Source of the DNA: UBA8518 sp041659585
GTDB lineage: Bacteria > Patescibacteriota > Minisyncoccia > Moranbacterales > UBA2206
Direction of reading: 5' to 3'
Assembly: GCA_041659585.1 (NCBI GenBank)
Contig: JBAZXY010000003.1
Span: 1 to 40,218 of the forward strand
Length of the DNA stretch: 40,218 nt
Shown: in pieces, positions 24,064 through 32,000 of the stretch
Position numbering within the stretch: the stretch's first letter is position 1
Layout: each line of letters opens with the position of its first letter
Program-made: the position numbers and the translations under genes
The notes under the pieces: model-generated
The model's database searches: none
What the model was told of the DNA's origin: nothing
What the model saw: only the letters and a program-made list of their open reading frames with translations

Positions 24064-24816
24064 ATGGCACGCTTAACGGATGACGGGATGGAGGAAGGAC
24101 GGATCGGCGGAGGAAATTTTACCTACACCGGAGCGCGCATTGAACGGCTTGGGGCAACGGAGTATACCTTAGTCACAATTGCCGTGGATGAAACGGGTTC
24201 TGTGGCTGGATGGGAGAATGATCTGCGCTCCGCTTTGGTGGCAGCAGTGGAGAGCTGTAAGAGGTCTCCGCGGTCTGATAATTTGTTGGCGCGGGTGGTG
24301 ACATTCGGGTCTCAATATCGGAACGGAGTGAATGAGATCCATGGATTTAAACCACTTGCCGAGATTGATGTGGCGCAGTATCCGGATATTTGTCCCGGCG
24401 GAATGACACCGCTTAATGATGCGGTTTTCAGTGCTGTTGGCGCGATGAACGCCTATGGCAAACAACTAGTAAATCAAGATTTTGGCGTCAATGCCATTGC
24501 CTTTGTGATTACTGATGGTTATGACAATGCCTCTGTTACTTCTCTGGCCATGATTAAGGAGGAAATCCGAAAAGCCATTGTGGGAGAACAGGTCGAGTCT
24601 ATTGTGACTGTCCTGATCGGTGTTAATGCTACGGAATATGCAGCTACATTGCAGGCTTTCAAAGATGAGGCGGGCATGACCCAATTCATTGATATCGGCG
24701 AAGCGACTAAAGGCAAATTAGCCAAGCTGGCACAGTTTGTTTCTCAGTCTGTATCTAGCCAAAGCCAGGCGCTTGGGACAGGCGGTCCTAGTCAAAATAT
24801 TGCGGCCGTAATCTAA
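24064..24816 (+). CDS. von Willebrand factor A domain protein (TerY-like)
   Basis: A 250-residue protein made of one vWA domain (about 33-225). The metal-ion-dependent adhesion site is readable: DETGS (Asp42, Thr44, Ser46, a variant of DxSxS), Thr114 in GGMTPLND and Asp151 in VITDGYDN. Such stand-alone intracellular vWA proteins form triads with a PP2C phosphatase and a kinase (the TerY-P triad described in tellurite-resistance-linked stress systems), and exactly these two genes follow. AAAAGGAGG precedes the ATG. It lies 76 bases after pncA in the same direction and is followed by an intrinsic terminator, which should make it more abundant than its partners. Its ligand is unknown. Confidence 0.85.
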   Translation: MARLTDDGMEEGRIGGGNFTYTGARIERLGATEYTLVTIAVDETGSVAGWENDLRSALVAAVESCKRSPRSDNLLARVVTFGSQYRNGVNEIHGFKPLAEIDVAQYPDICPGGMTPLNDAVFSAVGAMNAYGKQLVNQDFGVNAIAFVITDGYDNASVTSLAMIKEEIRKAIVGEQVESIVTVLIGVNATEYAATLQAFKDEAGMTQFIDIGEATKGKLAKLAQFVSQSVSSQSQALGTGGPSQNIAAVI

Positions 24817-24837
24817 ATAAACGGCGTAACCCTAACT

Positions 24838-24873
24838 GGGCGGTGACACATCTGTGCATCGCCCGTTTTTTTT
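24838..24873 (+). terminator. Intercistronic terminator between vWA and PP2C genes
   Basis: GGGCG...CGCCC stem (24838-24842 with 24860-24864) with inner pairs TG/CA, then TTTTTTTT. No promoter was found between it and the PP2C start, so it probably acts as a partial terminator that lowers expression of the downstream genes. Confidence 0.75.
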
Positions 24874-24886
24874 CAAGGAGGAAGGT

Positions 24887-25804
24887 ATGCAATTTTATGG
24901 CGATAGTTTTTTTCACATCGGACAGACCCATTTGACGACCGGCAAGCCATGCCAAGATTATGCGCTGGCGGAAGTGGGTGCAGAGGTGGCGTATGCCCTG
25001 GTGGCTGACGGTTGTTCTAGCGGAGAACGTACGGATATCGGCGCGCGCATAGTGGCGCTTACGACGTTGACAGCGATGAAGCAGACAGAAAAAAAACAGG
25101 CCATGCTTCCCGCGGAACAATTTTTTCCGCAAGTGGATGCGTGGCGAGAGCAGTCTTTAATGGCGACTCAATCTCTCTTGGGCGTAACGCCGCTGGATCT
25201 GTTGGCGACCTGCGTTTCAGTTATGTTGACCCCTGGTGGAGGATATGTGCGCATAGAAGGGGATGGGGTGGTGGCTATTAAATATCACACCGGGGCTATT
25301 CGCATGTTTCGTTTCGATTGGAATAACAACATGCCGTTCTATCCGACGTATCGAACACTGGGTTTACAGTTATTTGTGAAAGCGCACGGAGGCGTCACCA
25401 CGGAGGAATGTTTGCGAGAAGAGGTGTGGTTATGGGATAGTGTCGGGCAATGCGTTCAGGAACAGGTTAGAATGCATTCTGTGCAGGATGGCCTTGCCGG
25501 CATCAAGCAAATGTTGGAAGCGGAAGAACTGGCAAAGGAAGTTACCTGCGTGGCTGTTTTTTCCGACGGGGTGTGTCAGATTGATGGCGTAGATTGGCAA
25601 GATGCGGTGCGGGAATTCCTGGCCTTCAAAAATATGGCAGGGGAATTCGCTAAACGGCGAATGATTCGCGGAATTAAAGATCTGCACAAAATCGGCAGAG
25701 GTCCCATGGATGATATCGCTTATGCGGTCATCCGGGTGGAAGCTCAACAGGAGGAAGAAAATAATGAAGACGGCAAATTTGAAAGTGCTTTTGGACGGAC
25801 GTAG
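24887..25804 (+). CDS. PP2C-type protein phosphatase
   Basis: A 305-residue Mn/Mg-dependent Ser/Thr phosphatase domain. Readable PP2C features: GKPCQDY (Asp24), VADGCSSG (Asp41 and Gly42, family DGxGG), DLLATCVSVML in the core, FSDGV and the late MDDIAYAVI metal-site Asp pair. It would reverse the action of the kinase encoded next. The start ATG 24887 follows CAAGGAGGAAGG; a preceding in-frame ATG lies inside the terminator. Its last 41 bases overlap the kinase gene in another frame, so the two are translationally linked. Part of the vWA-PP2C-kinase triad within the NAD operon. Confidence 0.87.
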   Translation: MQFYGDSFFHIGQTHLTTGKPCQDYALAEVGAEVAYALVADGCSSGERTDIGARIVALTTLTAMKQTEKKQAMLPAEQFFPQVDAWREQSLMATQSLLGVTPLDLLATCVSVMLTPGGGYVRIEGDGVVAIKYHTGAIRMFRFDWNNNMPFYPTYRTLGLQLFVKAHGGVTTEECLREEVWLWDSVGQCVQEQVRMHSVQDGLAGIKQMLEAEELAKEVTCVAVFSDGVCQIDGVDWQDAVREFLAFKNMAGEFAKRRMIRGIKDLHKIGRGPMDDIAYAVIRVEAQQEEENNEDGKFESAFGRT

Positions 25805-27491
25805 GCCACTTATCTTGCGTCCTGCTGATCACAAGGCCACCGGCGGGGAGGGAGCGGTGTATATTGTCGGGGGAATAGCAATTAAGATTTATTCCGACCC
25901 AAAACGGATGCGGAGGGAGGCTTTGGTAGAAAAAATCAAAAGCCTGGCTACTCTGCAGCATCCCTATATTGTCGCTCCGAAAGGGGTTGTCTGTGCTGAA
26001 AGCGGCGAACCGATTGGTTGTTATATGGACGCCGTGGAGGGCGAGCCTTTGGCCAGAGTGTTTACGAATGATTTTAGAGCAAGGCAGCAATTTACCGAGG
26101 CTCAAACCAACACGCTGGTGGCGCGGATGCGGGAAGTAGTTTTGACTGCGCATAAAGCCGGCGCTTTGTTGGTGGACGCCAATGAATTGAATTGGCTGGC
26201 GAAAGTGGATGTTGCCACTGATCCCGAACCGCGGGTTATCGACGTGGATTCTTGGGCTATTGGGCGTTGGCCGGCAACAGTCATTATGCCTTCTATCCAT
26301 GATTGGCACACCAAAGGATTTACACAACTCAGTGACTGGTTTTCTTGGGGCATAGTAACCTTCCAGATATATACCGGCATCCATCCTTACAAAGGAGTGC
26401 TGGCTGGATATGCGCGACAGGAATTTGAACGACGGATGAAGGAAAACGCTTCTGTGTTTACGCCGGGTGTGAAACTGAATCATGCCGTGCGGGATTTTTC
26501 CGGGATACCGGGGCCATTGCGGGATTGGTATGTAAAAGTCTTTCGCGATGGGAAACGTTTGCCACCACCATCTCCATTTGCACAAGGTGTGCCGATGGCA
26601 CAAGGGGCGGTTGTTGCGCGGATGATTACGACAGCCATAGGCAATCTCATCCATGAGAAAATCTATGCCGCGAACAATGACCAAGTCATTCGACTATTCC
26701 CTTGCGGAGTGGCTCTGCTGGCATCCGGGAAATTGATAGAGCTGGATAGTGGAAATCAAATCGGCATGGTGCACGCCAATGATTGCGAAGTGGTACGTGC
26801 CAAAGGAGGGTGGCTGGTAGCGGAGGAACGCGCGGGGAAATTTGCCTTTAACTACATCCGTGCGACTAATTTTTTAGCTGAACCGCTGACCGTGACCGCT
26901 CAAATAAGGCGGATCATGCGCTTTGAAAACCGGCTATTTGCGGTACTGGATAATGGCCTAGCCGAATTGGTATTAGCCGTTTTGGGAAAACAGATTTTGT
27001 CTGTCGGTCATGTATGGGGCGCCATGGTTAAGGCGACGCTATGGTTTGACGGCGTCGGTATTCAAGATACCTTCGGGGCGATGTACGTGATTGCTCCTTT
27101 CGGTGAGAAAGCCTGTGCGCAAGTGCGGGTGCGGGAGTTGGATAAATTGCGAGTAGTCTCAGCCAAAGCGGGAAATCGCTTTATGGCTTTCGTGGGACTC
27201 AATATTAAAGGTGAATACCAAAAAATAGAACTGACCTTTGATCGGGAATATCGCACCTATCAAGTGTGGATAGGCGACGCGGATGGACCGGATCTGAATA
27301 TGGCACTCCTGCCCAAGGGTGTGATGGCAACCATTGTGAATGACGGCGAGCTGGTAATTTTTGTTCCAGGCAGTGGCGCCATTAACAAAATTCAAGACAA
27401 ATATATTGGCACTGATTTAATCCTGGGGGAATGGGATAATCAGGTGGTCTATGTGCGACAGGGCGTCGCGTGGAGGATGCGCATGCAATAA
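25764..27491 (+). CDS. Ser/Thr protein kinase of the TerY-P triad type, with C-terminal beta-rich region
   Basis: A 575-residue protein. Residues 1-290 form a protein-kinase domain: glycine loop GGEGAVY (27-33), Lys41 in AIKIY, catalytic loop HKAGALLVDANELN (130-143; Asp138 and Asn143), and IDVDSW (159-164) in place of DFG. The LVDANELN and IDVDS wording is typical of the kinases paired with vWA/PP2C genes rather than of PknB-type receptors, and there is no membrane helix. Residues about 305-575 are a beta-rich, repeat-like region, perhaps a propeller (a guess). GGAGGAAGAAAAT sets ATG 25764 inside the end of the PP2C gene. Eleven bases separate it from nadD, so it is firmly part of the NAD operon. 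Confidence 0.82.
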   Translation: MKTANLKVLLDGRRPLILRPADHKATGGEGAVYIVGGIAIKIYSDPKRMRREALVEKIKSLATLQHPYIVAPKGVVCAESGEPIGCYMDAVEGEPLARVFTNDFRARQQFTEAQTNTLVARMREVVLTAHKAGALLVDANELNWLAKVDVATDPEPRVIDVDSWAIGRWPATVIMPSIHDWHTKGFTQLSDWFSWGIVTFQIYTGIHPYKGVLAGYARQEFERRMKENASVFTPGVKLNHAVRDFSGIPGPLRDWYVKVFRDGKRLPPPSPFAQGVPMAQGAVVARMITTAIGNLIHEKIYAANNDQVIRLFPCGVALLASGKLIELDSGNQIGMVHANDCEVVRAKGGWLVAEERAGKFAFNYIRATNFLAEPLTVTAQIRRIMRFENRLFAVLDNGLAELVLAVLGKQILSVGHVWGAMVKATLWFDGVGIQDTFGAMYVIAPFGEKACAQVRVRELDKLRVVSAKAGNRFMAFVGLNIKGEYQKIELTFDREYRTYQVWIGDADGPDLNMALLPKGVMATIVNDGELVIFVPGSGAINKIQDKYIGTDLILGEWDNQVVYVRQGVAWRMRMQ

Positions 27492-27502
27492 GGAGGACTA
27501 GG

Positions 27503-28087
27503 ATGAAAATTGCTTTAGGTGGGAGCGCAAGTAACCCGGCTCACTACGGCCACAAGTTTTTAGCGGAAGCCGTTTTAAAAACAGGAGAATTTGACCGGGT
27601 CCGCTGGATTGTTTCCGGCGAGCGTCCGGACAAACCCGGCATGCCGGCCGTGTTCCATCGGTGGCAGATGACGCAACTGCTGGCCATGGATCAATTCATC
27701 GAAATTGCCTACGAAAAAAAGCAGGCCGTTTCCACTGTTGAGGTTATTCGCCGGACACAACAAGAATTTCCTCAAGCGGAAATTGTGTGGTATTGCGGTT
27801 CAGACCATTTCCTTGCCCGCAGGCAATTTGCCGGGGTGTGTGATGTGGAAGCCTTTTGGGAGGAAGGGGAATGGTTGATGAACCATCAACCATTTCTAAT
27901 CGCTGTCAGAAAAGGAGCGACGCAAGAAAAAATGCGCTATCCCGAAAAGTGTCTCTTTTTGGAATCAGCGATTCCGGAAATTTCCAGTACGCATATCCGG
28001 CAAAATGTGCGCGATAAAAAAGATAATCAAATTTTTACCGCGCCGGCCGTGTTGCAGTATATGGAAAAAAATCGCCTGTACTATTAA
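27503..28087 (+). CDS. nadD: Nicotinate-nucleotide adenylyltransferase
   Basis: Adenylates nicotinate mononucleotide to deamido-NAD. The 194-residue protein shows GGSASNPAHYGH (6-17, family GGTFDPxHxGH), the central WYCGSDHF segment and ISSTHIR near the end, all NadD hallmarks, at normal length. The ribosome-binding site AAGGAGG overlaps the end of the kinase gene, and the start is ATG 27503. It ends the first NrtR-controlled transcript at a GC-rich hairpin. Confidence 0.92.
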   Translation: MKIALGGSASNPAHYGHKFLAEAVLKTGEFDRVRWIVSGERPDKPGMPAVFHRWQMTQLLAMDQFIEIAYEKKQAVSTVEVIRRTQQEFPQAEIVWYCGSDHFLARRQFAGVCDVEAFWEEGEWLMNHQPFLIAVRKGATQEKMRYPEKCLFLESAIPEISSTHIRQNVRDKKDNQIFTAPAVLQYMEKNRLYY

Positions 28088-28097
28088 CTTAGTCGTA

Positions 28098-28130
28098 AGC
28101 GCCGGTTCCAAATGGAACCGGCGCTCTTTA
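28098..28130 (+). terminator. Hairpin terminator after nadD
   Basis: Perfect 12-bp GC-rich stem (28098-28109 with 28114-28125, AGCGCCGGTTCC arm), followed by the short CTTTA only. It is probably a partial terminator. Confidence 0.6.
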
Positions 28131-28132
28131 AG

Positions 28133-28141
28133 TTATCCACA
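28133..28141 (+). promoter_or_regulatory. DnaA-box-like sequence upstream of the second NAD promoter
   Basis: TTATCCACA within AGTTATCCACAGG, seven bases before the -35 at 28151. It repeats the arrangement seen before the pncA promoter. Confidence 0.4.
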
Positions 28142-28150
28142 GGTGTACTA

Positions 28151-28207
28151 TTGACACTATTTAGATGGTGTGCTAACTTATATGTATTAGTGTTGTTAAT
28201 ACACTAA
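28151..28207 (+). promoter_or_regulatory. Second NAD operon promoter with NrtR operator
   Basis: TTGACA (28151-28156), 17 bases, TAACTT (28174-28179). The best operator copy in the window, TTAGTGT-TGTTAAT-ACACTAA (28187-28207), has perfect 7-bp arms and lies at about +1 to +21, where a bound repressor would block initiation. Confidence 0.72.
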
Positions 28208-28274
28208 GTAAAGAAAGGTTCTTTGATAAAACTAAGTTTAAAACCCAATATTTCCTAAATAAGGAGGAGAAAAG

Positions 28275-28472
28275 ATGAACATCGTATGTGACAAGGCTAA
28301 GCGAGTGATGGGAGTGGGGTGTTGGGCAGACGGATTTGTTCCACTGCGCGGGCAAGTGATGACCCTGGAGGAGGAAGTTAGGAAAAACGGACTGGCTCCG
28401 GTGGTCAATCGTCTGAAGAGGTTAGGCAACTTTGAAAAAGCAGAAGAGCTGATGGAGCGGTATCAGCACTAG
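28275..28472 (+). CDS. 65-aa unknown protein heading the second NAD operon
   Basis: A small soluble protein with an excellent ribosome-binding site (AAGGAGGAGAAAAG before ATG 28275). The N-terminal half contains VGVGCWADGFVPLRG-like residues with two Cys (positions 5 and 16); the C-terminal half is a charged helix ending in EELMERYQH. No family recognised. Being the first gene after a perfect NrtR operator, it is probably expressed when NAD is low. A role tied to NAD salvage or to regulation of it is inference. Confidence 0.7.
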   Translation: MNIVCDKAKRVMGVGCWADGFVPLRGQVMTLEEEVRKNGLAPVVNRLKRLGNFEKAEELMERYQH

Positions 28473-28499
28473 TCAAAGGTCTAATTTTTTTAAACTGAA

Positions 28500-28520
28500 A
28501 TAGTGTATAAAATACACAAA
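28500..28520 (+). promoter_or_regulatory. Fourth NrtR operator candidate, before pncB
   Basis: ATAGTGT-ATAAAAT-ACACAAA, with GT-N7-AC at 28505-28515. It contains a TATAAAAT that could be a -10, but no good -35 is visible. It would let NrtR control pncB separately from the 65-aa gene. Confidence 0.6.
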
Positions 28521-28729
28521 AGCTATGGAAACCGAGATTCTTCAGTTTCCATAGCTCACCTTAAGATTTAAGATCTGGAAAATTTCTACTAAATTTTTTT
28601 GTAGCAACTTTCTGATCTCAAGATTGAGAATCAGCGCGTTCCTTAAAATTAAAGACCTAAAGAAGAAAGAGGAAATAGCTATAAAAAAATAGCATTCATG
28701 GAAGGTGGCTAACCGCCAAAAGGAGAAGA
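28521..28729 (+). promoter_or_regulatory. Long structured leader before pncB
   Basis: The 209 bases between the operator and pncB hold several stems: AGCTATGGAAAC (28521-28532) with GTTTCCATAGCT (28545-28556), perfect 12 bp; a CTGAT-CTCAA/TTGAG-ATCAG hairpin with one bulge near 28610-28635; and GGTGG/CCGCC close to the ribosome-binding site (about 28704-28717). None has a T tract. No riboswitch class is recognised. Confidence 0.4.
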
Positions 28730-28730
28730 G

Positions 28731-29975
28731 ATGAAAAAACTTTTTGAGTTGGATAAACCTATCATCGGCAGTCTGCTGGAAACGGACACCTACAAAGTCA
28801 GAATGCTGTACTACATCTGGAATTTTTTCCCGCGGGTGAAGACAAAATTCGCTTTCAAGAATCGGACCGCTTCCGTGCGATTGGCAGAAACAGTTGACAT
28901 CGAAAAAGTGCGGGAGCAACTGGCAGCGGCTGCCAAATTGAAATTTCGGAAAGATGAAATCGCCTATCTGCGTGAGAATGAGAAGTATCCAGAAGAATTT
29001 CTCCAATTTTTGACAGAGCTGGAGCTTTCAGGAATTACAGTGTCTCGTGATGGCGATGGTCAATTGGCCATTGAAACCGCGAGTGACTATTGGGCAAAAA
29101 CCACACTTTGGGAATTGATTGCTCTTCCCATTGTCAATGAGCTGTATGCGAGACAAGCATTGGCAGAAAACAACATTGGTCAGGCGAAAGTCATTGCCGA
29201 AGGCGAACGGCGCCTGCAGGAGAAAGTCAAATTGCTCAAGGGAACTGGCGTCAGGGCTTTGCAATTCGGATTGCGCCGACGCCTGAGCGGTCCCTGGGAA
29301 AAACACGTGACTGAAATGGCCTTGGAGCTGATGCCGGAAACTATCGTGGCGGTTTCTAACATGGACTTGGCACGGGAATTGGGAACGGCTTATGGCGGAA
29401 CCAATGCGCATGAGCTTTCTATGGCACTCAATGCCATTCGGTGGAAGGAGGGGCGGCAAGCGGCTTGGCAAGCGCAATATGAAGTGTTTGAAAAATGGTT
29501 TCAGCTTTTCAACGGCCAGGCACGCATAATTCTGCCGGATACTTTCGGATCAAAGCAGTTTCTGGAAAACATCCCACTGGAATTGGCGCAACAGGCCATG
29601 GGATTCCGGCAAGACTCTGGCGATCCCTTGGAATTCGGTCGGTGGGTGTTGGCCATGTGGCAGCGTTGTGAAATCGAAGCCCGGACCCGCACATTGTTTT
29701 TCAGTGACGGACTGAAAGCGGAAAAAATGCTCCAGATTGAGGAAACATTCCGTGATCAGACTAAAATTCTTTTCGGTTGGGGCACCAATTTCAGCAATGA
29801 CACCGGTTTTGTGAAAGCACTTTCTATCGTGATGAAGTTGGTCATGGCTGATGGCAATCCGGCAGTGAAGCTGAGTGACAACCTGGCCAAGGCTATCGGA
29901 GATCCGGCAGCGGTGGACAGAAGCAAAAAACTTTTCGGCTATGCAAGCACTTTCAATGAAAAGTGTGAATACTAA
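28731..29975 (+). CDS. pncB: Nicotinate phosphoribosyltransferase
   Basis: Makes nicotinate mononucleotide from nicotinate and PRPP, linking PncA to NadD. The 414-residue protein is of the PncB type: N-terminal LLETDTYKVRMLYYIW (16-30, family DxYxxxM), FGLRRR at 179-184, SNMDLARELG, and GTNAHEL with His227, the histidine phosphorylated in the family. Length and motifs match the bacterial PncB (about 400). AAAAGGAG precedes ATG 28731. It follows a fourth NrtR operator and a long leader, and lies upstream of nadK and nadE. Confidence 0.93.
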   Translation: MKKLFELDKPIIGSLLETDTYKVRMLYYIWNFFPRVKTKFAFKNRTASVRLAETVDIEKVREQLAAAAKLKFRKDEIAYLRENEKYPEEFLQFLTELELSGITVSRDGDGQLAIETASDYWAKTTLWELIALPIVNELYARQALAENNIGQAKVIAEGERRLQEKVKLLKGTGVRALQFGLRRRLSGPWEKHVTEMALELMPETIVAVSNMDLARELGTAYGGTNAHELSMALNAIRWKEGRQAAWQAQYEVFEKWFQLFNGQARIILPDTFGSKQFLENIPLELAQQAMGFRQDSGDPLEFGRWVLAMWQRCEIEARTRTLFFSDGLKAEKMLQIEETFRDQTKILFGWGTNFSNDTGFVKALSIVMKLVMADGNPAVKLSDNLAKAIGDPAAVDRSKKLFGYASTFNEKCEY

Positions 29976-29982
29976 AAACTGT

Positions 29983-30046
29983 GACGAGAGAAAAAGATTT
30001 TTCTCTCGTCCATCCATATCTGATTACAAATTTATTGCAATCAGAT
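29983..30046 (+). other. Two hairpins between pncB and nadK
   Basis: GACGAGAGAAAAA...TTTTTCTCTCGTC (29983-30010, near-perfect) and ATCTGATT...AATCAGAT (30018-30025 with 30039-30046). The first has T residues only within its stem, so it is at best a partial terminator. They may tune nadK-nadE expression. Confidence 0.5.
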
Positions 30047-30084
30047 AACGATGAGTTCTTTGAAAATAAAATATAAGGAGGAAG

Positions 30085-30819
30085 ATGGTGCATATCTTAC
30101 CGGTGGTCGGTCATCAAAAAGGAGCGCTTATTTTTTGGGAGAAACTGCTCGCGCTAGGCGTGCAGGAGGATTTCAAAAATCCAGATTATATCCTAGTTTT
30201 GGGAGGAGATGGCACATTTCTGGGAGCAGAAAGAGATTATTATCAGCTGCAAAAACCTTTTGTCGGCGTCGGATTCGGCAGTATCAATTTCCTGCTCAAC
30301 CGGGCCATTCAAAATCCGGAGGACCTTCTTGCCAGAATGCAGGAAGAAAATTGGATCAAGTTTGCGATGTGTGGCATGGATGCAGTGATAACAACTGATG
30401 AAAAAATTGAGAAGGGTATTGCCTTCAATGATATCTATGTGAAATCAATGGATCCTACCGGTGTTGTCGAATTGGAACTGGAGACGAAAGAATATTCAGC
30501 GCTAGAGCTGAAAGGCGACGGCATGATCATCGCGACGCCGCAAGGCAGTACGGCCTATAACCGCAATGCCGGCGGAACCATTCTGCCTCTCAGTAGTATG
30601 CTGTGGTGCTTGACGGGTATCTGTACGGCGAAACCTTTCCACGTGACAATCGAGCAGCAGGAAATTTTAGTGAAGATTAAAAGGAATAACGCAGTGGTCG
30701 TCACGGACAACAAAATTTTTTATGGGGCGCGAGAATTGCGTCTTGTTCCCAGTCAATTCAAAGCGGAGGCGTGTTTCTGCCAGGAAGAAAAATTTGAAAA
30801 GAGGCGCTATAACGAATAA
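30085..30819 (+). CDS. nadK: NAD kinase
   Basis: Phosphorylates NAD to NADP. In the 244-residue protein GGDGTFLGA (40-48; catalytic Asp42), FNDIYVKS (114-121, family NE/ND motif) and GDGMIIATPQGSTAYN (144-159) are all present, which identifies the family clearly. It is slightly shorter than E. coli NadK (292), with a reduced N-terminus. AAGGAGGAAG precedes ATG 30085. nadE follows 25 bases later. Putting nadK in the same operon as the salvage genes couples NADP formation to NAD supply. Confidence 0.92.
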   Translation: MVHILPVVGHQKGALIFWEKLLALGVQEDFKNPDYILVLGGDGTFLGAERDYYQLQKPFVGVGFGSINFLLNRAIQNPEDLLARMQEENWIKFAMCGMDAVITTDEKIEKGIAFNDIYVKSMDPTGVVELELETKEYSALELKGDGMIIATPQGSTAYNRNAGGTILPLSSMLWCLTGICTAKPFHVTIEQQEILVKIKRNNAVVVTDNKIFYGARELRLVPSQFKAEACFCQEEKFEKRRYNE

Positions 30820-30844
30820 TCAAAAAAAATAAAAGGAGAAAGCT

Positions 30845-31807
30845 ATGTTTACAAAACCCATTGAAGAAACAATTGAATATCTCAAGCAAAGAGCCTTGGA
30901 TTTTGGGCGCGGTTGTGACAAGGTGTATGTTTCTCTTTCCGGAGGCGTTGATTCTGCTGATGTGGTTGCAATTTTGTGCGAGGCATACGGCTGTGATCGC
31001 GTGGTGGCGATGTTTCGTGACATAAAGAATGATCCGAAGCATTTGGTCGACGTAAAAGAACTTCAGCAAGTTTTGGGTTTTCGACTGATAGTTATTGACG
31101 CCAATCCGCTGTATAAGGAATTCTTGCGGCAATGCCAACAGCAGTTTGGCCAGGACTGGGTTGAAGAAGGAACCCAGGAGGCCGGAGTGACTGGCTGGGA
31201 GAGCGCCTATGGTTCTCTTAAATCCAGATTTACCACTCCTTTTGCCGGCTTCATCGCCAAGGCGGTAGACGGCGGAAGAGGGCGAATTTTCGGCACCGGT
31301 AATGCGGAGGAGGACATTCTGCTGCGCTACTTCGATAAATTCGGGGACGGGGCTGTGGATAATAATATTTTGGCCGGATTGACCAAAATGGAAGTGCGGC
31401 AAATCGCTCTCTGGTTTGGCCAAAAATATAAGGCCACGGTCTTCAGAAAAATTGCCGAAAAAATTCCTTCTGCCGATCTCAAAGCGAACGGCGACGAGCA
31501 CAATGACGAAAATGAGCTGAATACTTGGGCTAAAAACATGGGATTTGCTATCCAGCTTTCCTATGGCAGCCTCGAGAAAGAAGGTAATATCGCCTGGCTG
31601 GTCAAAGAAGATTTGGATCAAGGAATTGTTACTGGAGAAAAAGCCGGTTGGGATGAAAGGAGTCTAAAAAGCATCTTGGGATACACGGAGGATGAAATCC
31701 AACTCGTTCAATTTGTCCGCCGCATTGAACGATCCACTCGCCACAAGCAGCTGGGAATTCCTGGTGTGACTAGGCTTGAACTTAGGAGGCTGGGGCTGGT
31801 GGATTAG
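30845..31807 (+). CDS. nadE: NAD synthetase, ammonia-dependent type
   Basis: Amidates deamido-NAD to NAD, the final step. The 320-residue protein has the PP-loop SGGVDS (32-37) and a GTGNAEEDILLRYFDKFGDG segment, the NadE signature. There is no N-terminal nitrilase/glutaminase domain, so it uses free ammonia unless a separate amidotransferase exists. Compared with ~275-residue bacterial NadE it has an additional helical C-terminus (about 275-320, RRIERSTRHKQLGIPG). AAAAGGAG precedes the start. With PncA, PncB and NadD this completes a nicotinamide-to-NAD route within the window. Confidence 0.93.
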   Translation: MFTKPIEETIEYLKQRALDFGRGCDKVYVSLSGGVDSADVVAILCEAYGCDRVVAMFRDIKNDPKHLVDVKELQQVLGFRLIVIDANPLYKEFLRQCQQQFGQDWVEEGTQEAGVTGWESAYGSLKSRFTTPFAGFIAKAVDGGRGRIFGTGNAEEDILLRYFDKFGDGAVDNNILAGLTKMEVRQIALWFGQKYKATVFRKIAEKIPSADLKANGDEHNDENELNTWAKNMGFAIQLSYGSLEKEGNIAWLVKEDLDQGIVTGEKAGWDERSLKSILGYTEDEIQLVQFVRRIERSTRHKQLGIPGVTRLELRRLGLVD

Positions 31808-31840
31808 TAAATCTAAAAAGTTATTTTTAGGAGAAACGAC

Positions 31841-31987
31841 ATGGCTTGTAAAATGGTTGTTGTAAATTTCGATAAGCGAGAGCGGGACCTGTATTATATG
31901 GTTAAATATGAGCTCAAGCCTGATCGTCAATGGAAGCGCCAAGAGATGAGAATTATGCGCGCTATCGAACTGGGTAATATGAAGTAA
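31841..31987 (+). CDS. 48-aa unknown basic protein
   Basis: A short gene, 33 bases after nadE, with TTAGGAGAAACGAC before ATG 31841. The product is basic, with KMVVVNFDKRERDLYYMV then a Lys/Arg-rich helix (QWKRQEMRIMRAIEL). No family recognised; it could be a small nucleic-acid- or protein-binding partner. Supported by the ribosome-binding site, operon position and the terminator directly after it. Confidence 0.5.
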   Translation: MACKMVVVNFDKRERDLYYMVKYELKPDRQWKRQEMRIMRAIELGNMK

Positions 31988-32000
31988 TAAAATCAAAACG

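Noticed and set aside
25728..26684. Minus-strand open frame of 318 codons
   Set aside because: It lies opposite the kinase gene, whose motifs are intact, and has no ribosome-binding site; it is a shadow frame. Other long antisense frames over purL, purH and the AAA+ gene were rejected for the same reason.
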